Shown one piece after another: positions 6,037 through 8,967 of a DNA stretch of 8,967 bases. The notes below the pieces were generated by a model. It did not search any database. It saw only the letters and a program-made list of their open reading frames with translations, and was not told where the DNA came from. The first letter of the stretch is position 1. Every line of letters starts with the position of its first letter. This stretch comes from Alphaproteobacteria bacterium (GTDB lineage: Bacteria; Pseudomonadota; Alphaproteobacteria; Rhodobacterales; Rhodobacteraceae), in the NCBI GenBank assembly GCA_013151535.1, contig JAADIC010000107.1:1-8967 (forward strand), written 5' to 3'. The position numbers and the translations under genes were made by a program.

Positions 6037-7344
6037 ATGGCCAAACTAACGGACGGACGAAGCGGGATTATTGCCAAGGCGGAAGCCCCGGATCATGGGC
6101 AGCGGTTTATCTACGATGATCACCGAGATGCTCCTAGAGGATTTGGCCTGCGCATTACGACTGCCGGAGGTAAAGCCTTTATACTTAGCTATACCTCCAA
6201 TGGGCGGAAGCGCCGCAAGACCATCGGTGATTGGCCGACCTGGACGCTGGAATCTGCCCGAGCAGAGGCACGTGAACTTGTCTTGAAAATTAGTTCTGGG
6301 GTGGACCCACTCGAAGACGCACGACGTCGAAAGGCAGAGCCACTTGTCAAAAATTTGGCAAGGGAATGGCTGGAGATGCACACCACGGGCCTAAAAAGTG
6401 AGAAAGCAATTCGAGGTTATGTCGAAAACGATCTCATACCGACTATCGGCTGGATGAAGGTAAGCGATGTCCGGCGTCGGGATGTGATCGAAGTTGTAGA
6501 AAAGAAGGCTGAAAGGACGCCTCGGGCGGCAGCCCAGTTACTTCTCTACGCTAGACGCATGTTCGATTACGCCACTGATCGGGACTACTTACCAGCTAAC
6601 CCGCTTGCAGGCCTCAAGCCATCCTCAATCAAAGTCAAAGGCAAACGAGATCCGCTGAAACCTATTACACGAACCAGAATTCTCGACGAAGAGGAAATCC
6701 GAACATTTTGGCAAAATGTTGAAACATGCGGCCTCCACCGACTGACTGCACTGGCATTAAAACTCGTTTTGGCCACAGGCCAACGGCCGGGAGAGGTGGC
6801 GGGTATGCACGAAAGTGAAATCGAAGATCGAATTTGGAGAATTCCCGCGGAGCGACGCGGCAAGACTCAAACGGAACATACAGTTTATTTGACCGATATA
6901 GCTTTAGAGGTTCTGGAAAGTGCAAGGAAGGAACTGGACAGACTGCAAGCGCGAAGGAAAATCCCATGGAGGGGGTATCTGTTTGAGGCTAGGCCTGGTT
7001 CACCAATCAGAAATACAGGACTCTGCCTTGCAGTGAGTAGGCATCACGCTACGCTCGGTGCGAAAGAAGTGCATCCTTGGGGTGGGTGGACCCCTCATGA
7101 CCTCCGCCGCACAATGCGTACGGGTCTCTCAGCTTGCAATGTTCGACCTGACATTGCTGAGTTGACAATTGGCCATGTTAAAACAGGCATGGTTGCAGTG
7201 TATGATCAACATGGTTTTGATGATGAACGGCGCGAAGCGATGTTGGCCTGGGAAAGGCGTCTGAAAGGGACTATTTTAAGCTATCGTACTGAGTCCGAGG
7301 ATGGGAATATTGTGCAGCTAACGGAAGTACGCACCAATGCCTAA
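6037..7344 (+). CDS. P4-type tyrosine site-specific integrase
   Basis: A 435-residue tyrosine recombinase that should integrate and excise this element at tRNA-Asn. Residues about 1-100 form the arm-binding DUF4102 domain (GFGLRITTAGGKAFILSYTS; RRKTIGDWP), about 105-200 the SAM-like core-binding domain, and about 215-405 the catalytic domain. Catalytic residues are visible: Arg250 in ATGQRPGEV, a probable Lys276, His354 and Arg357 in HDLRRT, His380 in IGHV, and the nucleophile Tyr389 in VAVYDQHG. All are present and the length is normal, so it appears intact. The ATG has a strong GAGGA SD 6 nt upstream (6026-6030). The stop overlaps the next gene by 8 bp, suggesting cotranscription. Inward orientation next to its att site is typical of genomic islands. 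Confidence 0.96.
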   Translation: MAKLTDGRSGIIAKAEAPDHGQRFIYDDHRDAPRGFGLRITTAGGKAFILSYTSNGRKRRKTIGDWPTWTLESARAEARELVLKISSGVDPLEDARRRKAEPLVKNLAREWLEMHTTGLKSEKAIRGYVENDLIPTIGWMKVSDVRRRDVIEVVEKKAERTPRAAAQLLLYARRMFDYATDRDYLPANPLAGLKPSSIKVKGKRDPLKPITRTRILDEEEIRTFWQNVETCGLHRLTALALKLVLATGQRPGEVAGMHESEIEDRIWRIPAERRGKTQTEHTVYLTDIALEVLESARKELDRLQARRKIPWRGYLFEARPGSPIRNTGLCLAVSRHHATLGAKEVHPWGGWTPHDLRRTMRTGLSACNVRPDIAELTIGHVKTGMVAVYDQHGFDDERREAMLAWERRLKGTILSYRTESEDGNIVQLTEVRTNA

Positions 7345-8014
7345 AAAAATTAAAAGGGGCAGCGGCATGCTGGAACATGAAGTGCTGCAATACGATCTCA
7401 CTGCCGCGGGTGGTGAGGCTGAGCACCAAGCCAGCATTGAGCACATGATGAAGTCTTTCGTAGGCCCAGACGAGAGGCGAAAACGGTTTGCAGCAGCTGC
7501 ACTTTCCATTCTTGAGACAAATGGATTGCCAGATCCGGGCGTCGCTGCGCTAGATTTCCAGATTTATGGAATTCACGGCGAGGAATCTATGGAATACATC
7601 GCTGCCTATTGGTTGATGGCATACAATCGATTGTGCAGGGAAAGAGAAGTTTTGGCGAGCTCGGCTACGGCGCCGGATTTGGAACTTCTGATAATGTTTG
7701 CGGAGGAGTTGGGTCAATACCAGGAGCGGATGGTTTGGCGACAGGGTCTAGACGAAAAGACCGGAAAGCGGCGCGAAGCACTGGCGCTTTCAGGGAGAAA
7801 ACAAGTCAAAGATGGCCAAGATGGGAATAGGATGCGAACTAATAACAGTTTTTTCACCAGACACGGGAAGCAGGCTCAGGAATTTGTTGAGGATCTTCAC
7901 CAACGAAAGCCGAACTTGACCTGGGCCGATATGCGGAGGCAGGCAGCAAAAAAGTTCGGTGTGAGCCCGGAAACAATAAAAGAAAAATTGAATAATCCCA
8001 AGAGAGTCGGTTAA
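7337..8014 (+). CDS. Unrecognised 225-residue protein, possible C-terminal HTH
   Basis: No family was recognised. The protein is soluble, mainly helical and charged, with no signal peptide or membrane segment. Residues about 43-135 look like a helical bundle (RRKRFAAAALSILETNGLPD; MEYIAAYWLMAYNRLCRERE; LELLIMFAEELGQYQERMVW). Residues 140-170 are basic and probably a linker. Residues about 194-219 (LTWADMRRQAAKKFGVSPET, then IKEKL) have the rhythm of a helix-turn-helix, suggesting DNA binding; this is inference. ATG 7337 overlaps the integrase end by 8 bp and has only a distant GGAAG. ATG 7367 (residue 11) has a better SD, AAGGGG 7 nt upstream, and may be the true start. Translational coupling to int is plausible. 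The context suggests a role in maintenance or control of the element. Confidence 0.75.
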   Translation: MPKKIKRGSGMLEHEVLQYDLTAAGGEAEHQASIEHMMKSFVGPDERRKRFAAAALSILETNGLPDPGVAALDFQIYGIHGEESMEYIAAYWLMAYNRLCREREVLASSATAPDLELLIMFAEELGQYQERMVWRQGLDEKTGKRREALALSGRKQVKDGQDGNRMRTNNSFFTRHGKQAQEFVEDLHQRKPNLTWADMRRQAAKKFGVSPETIKEKLNNPKRVG

Positions 8015-8082
8015 GGCAGGAGCGAATTATCCTTTTCTTACCTGCGACGAAGGCCTCATGAAGCAAAAATATGAGGACAATC

Positions 8083-8286
8083 ATGACATTTAGTGACCTA
8101 ATCACAGAAGCGGGCTACGCAGAGCAGCGTGAAGTTTCTGTTCGCTCCGTACAACGGGAACGCGCTCAGCGCATTGGCCCCGCATTCATTAAAGTTGGAC
8201 GGAAGATTTACTACCGCCCCCTAGCCATTGAGAAATGGCTTCTTTCCAAAGAACAAGTGCAGCCACGGTCTCCGAAGCCCGTTTAG
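8083..8286 (+). CDS. Small excisionase/AlpA-like HTH DNA-binding protein
   Basis: A 67-residue protein matching the pattern of small MerR-like winged-helix proteins (HTH_17, excisionase or AlpA type). The sequence EVSVRSVQRERAQRIGPAFI is the helix-turn-helix, followed by the wing VGRKIYYRP and the closing helix LAIEKWLLSKE, with the conserved Trp before the basic, Pro-rich tail. Such proteins bend DNA during excision or activate integrase and element genes. ATG 8083 was chosen over the in-frame ATG 8071 because GAGGA (8073-8077) sits 5 nt before it. The SD lies in one arm of an inverted repeat (8054-8059 with 8071-8076) that could mask it. The DUF3987 gene begins 130 bp downstream, with a palindrome between them that this protein or another element regulator might bind. 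Confidence 0.85.
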   Translation: MTFSDLITEAGYAEQREVSVRSVQRERAQRIGPAFIKVGRKIYYRPLAIEKWLLSKEQVQPRSPKPV

Positions 8287-8380
8287 TGAAATAAGCAGAG
8301 CGTTGATCCCATAATATTTCGACCCGTCGGTTATTGCTCGAACTTCACTTCGCTTTTTCCCAACTTTAAAAATTCAGCAA

Positions 8381-8401
8381 CTCAAAAGTAATACTTTTGA
8401 G
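8381..8401 (+). promoter_or_regulatory. 21-bp palindrome, candidate operator of the DUF3987 gene
   Basis: Arms CTCAAAAGTA (8381-8390) and TACTTTTGAG (8392-8401) are perfect 10-bp complements around one central A. The palindrome ends 3 bp before the GAGGAA SD and 15 bp before the GTG start of the DUF3987 gene. A TAATAC hexamer at 8389-8394 inside the centre could be a -10 element, with only a poor TTTAAA-like -35 upstream. A one-base loop makes an RNA hairpin unlikely as the main function, so a dimeric protein-binding site is favoured. It is not followed by a T-run, so it is not a terminator. Confidence 0.55.
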
Positions 8402-8416
8402 AATGAGGAACCTATT

Positions 8417-8967
8417 GTGAATTCTATAATCAAACCCACCCCTCTGTTTGGTGAGCTCGAACCAGCTCAGGAAATCCCCTTCACTGCACTTGGCTCGTTG
8501 GCTGATGTGGTGCACGCCATACAAATAAAGACCCAAGCCCCGGCAGCCATTGCCATGCAATCCGTTTTGGCGGCGGTAAGTCTGACTGTTCAACCGCACG
8601 CAAATGTCGATACGCTTGGTGGACCCGCGCCATGCTCGTTGTTTCTATTTACAGTTGCGGCATCGGGTGAACGTAAATCGTCTTGTGATCGTTTTGCGAC
8701 GCACGGGCTGGTTGAATTTGGGAGCAAACGTCTCAGGTCTTACAAATTTGAACTCGAAGAATTTGAAGGTAGTCAGAATGGGCGCAGCAAGCGGCGTAAG
8801 TTAGCGTCCAAAAAGAGCAACTATGAGGTTCTGGACGACGACTATACTCATTCTGCTCATGGCGACAATCTGGCAGAGCCGATTGATCCAAGTATGTTGA
8901 TGGCCGATATCACAATCGAAGGTTTGCAAGCCCACCTTCGCAATGGCAACCCCTCGGTTGGTGTCTT
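8417..8967 (+). CDS. DUF3987 (YfjI-like) protein, 5' part only
   Basis: The frame is open from GTG 8417 to the window end (183 complete codons), so the gene is truncated on the right. A GAGGAA SD (8405-8410) lies 6 nt before the GTG. Residues about 21-60 (FTALGSLADVVHAIQIKTQA, then AAIAMQSVLAAVSLTVQPHA) and the loop LFLFTVAASGERKSSCDRFA at about 75-94 are characteristic of DUF3987 as I know the family. That loop, with Lys87-Ser88, resembles a Walker A motif but has Arg where the usual Gly precedes the Lys. A long charged stretch (about 103-145) is followed by ADITIEGLQAHLRNGNPSVG, also typical. DUF3987 proteins are common in prophages and islands and are thought to be primase/helicase-associated; the exact activity is unproven. 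Confidence 0.85.
   Translation, partial: MNSIIKPTPLFGELEPAQEIPFTALGSLADVVHAIQIKTQAPAAIAMQSVLAAVSLTVQPHANVDTLGGPAPCSLFLFTVAASGERKSSCDRFATHGLVEFGSKRLRSYKFELEEFEGSQNGRSKRRKLASKKSNYEVLDDDYTHSAHGDNLAEPIDPSMLMADITIEGLQAHLRNGNPSVGV

Larger units (their letters stand above)
5724..8967. mobile_element. Left end of an integrative element inserted at tRNA-Asn
   Basis: This element begins at the tRNA-Asn fragment, carries a P4-type integrase facing inward, and then unknown protein, small HTH protein and DUF3987 genes, all on the plus strand. Codon use and base composition look more AT-rich than in the left part of the window, and the junction region (5700-5900) is strongly AT-rich. The right end, the second att copy and most of the cargo are outside the window. 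Whether it is a genomic island, a prophage remnant, a phage satellite or an ICE cannot be decided: no structural phage, conjugation or defence gene is visible. Confidence 0.85.

Noticed and set aside
5748..6077. A 109-residue minus-strand frame over the att-int gap
   Set aside because: It overlaps the tRNA fragment and the integrase start, and its composition looks non-coding.
8334..8360. Intrinsic terminator after the small HTH gene
   Set aside because: The CGAA/TTCG stem before the T-run is only 4 bp, too weak to call.
8604..8804. A 66-residue plus-strand frame
   Set aside because: It lies inside the DUF3987 gene in another frame; the longer frame has the clear family signature.
1..8967. 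CRISPR array or insertion sequence
   Set aside because: No regularly spaced repeats of 20-40 bp and no transposase or IS-type terminal inverted repeats were seen.

Overview
The window looks like chromosome from a marine Roseobacter-type alphaproteobacterium (Rhodobacterales). The coding regions on the left are fairly GC-rich, and the RNase D, the DbpA-tailed DEAD-box helicase, SSB and the small lytic transglycosylase all read like Rhodobacterales versions of these proteins. That placement is an inference from remembered family resemblance, because no search could be run. About two thirds of the window is ordinary housekeeping sequence; the right-hand third is the left end of an integrated mobile element.

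Housekeeping part (1-5723). The 5' part of ssb lies on the minus strand and runs off the left edge. Divergent from it is a membrane-anchored LuxR-type regulator, followed 47 bp later by a secreted SLT-type lytic transglycosylase; the two may form a small envelope unit. Two back-to-back perfect 10-bp hairpins separate the transglycosylase from a convergent minus-strand pair, rnd (RNase D) upstream and a single-domain rhodanese downstream. A perfect inverted repeat of the form ATTC-N8-GAAT lies 50 bp before the rhodanese start. It matches the motif reported for the sulfide-responsive repressor SqrR, which makes sense in front of a sulfurtransferase. A 304-bp divergent intergenic region then leads to a large DEAD-box RNA helicase with a DbpA-type RNA-binding domain and a long Lys/Pro-rich tail.

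Mobile part (5724-8967). Just after the helicase, on the minus strand, is the 3' portion of a tRNA-Asn(GUU) gene, from the anticodon loop to the encoded CCA. The 5' half is missing. This is the expected scar (attL) where a tyrosine-recombinase element has inserted at the 3' end of a tRNA gene, and the rebuilt tRNA should lie at the far end of the element, outside the window. Next comes a 268-bp AT-rich region with six same-strand TGACA motifs, which may be integrase arm sites. It is followed by a full-length P4-type integrase, an unrecognised 225-residue protein whose start overlaps the integrase end, a small excisionase/AlpA-like HTH protein, and the 5' part of a DUF3987 (YfjI-like) gene cut by the window end. 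A 21-bp palindrome sits directly before the Shine-Dalgarno of the DUF3987 gene and is a good candidate operator for a regulator in the element.

The cargo of the element lies beyond the right edge, so no complete new system can be claimed here. The most useful leads are the attL/tRNA-Asn junction, the TGACA array, the operator-like palindrome before the DUF3987 gene, the unknown 225-residue protein, and the SqrR-like site before the rhodanese.
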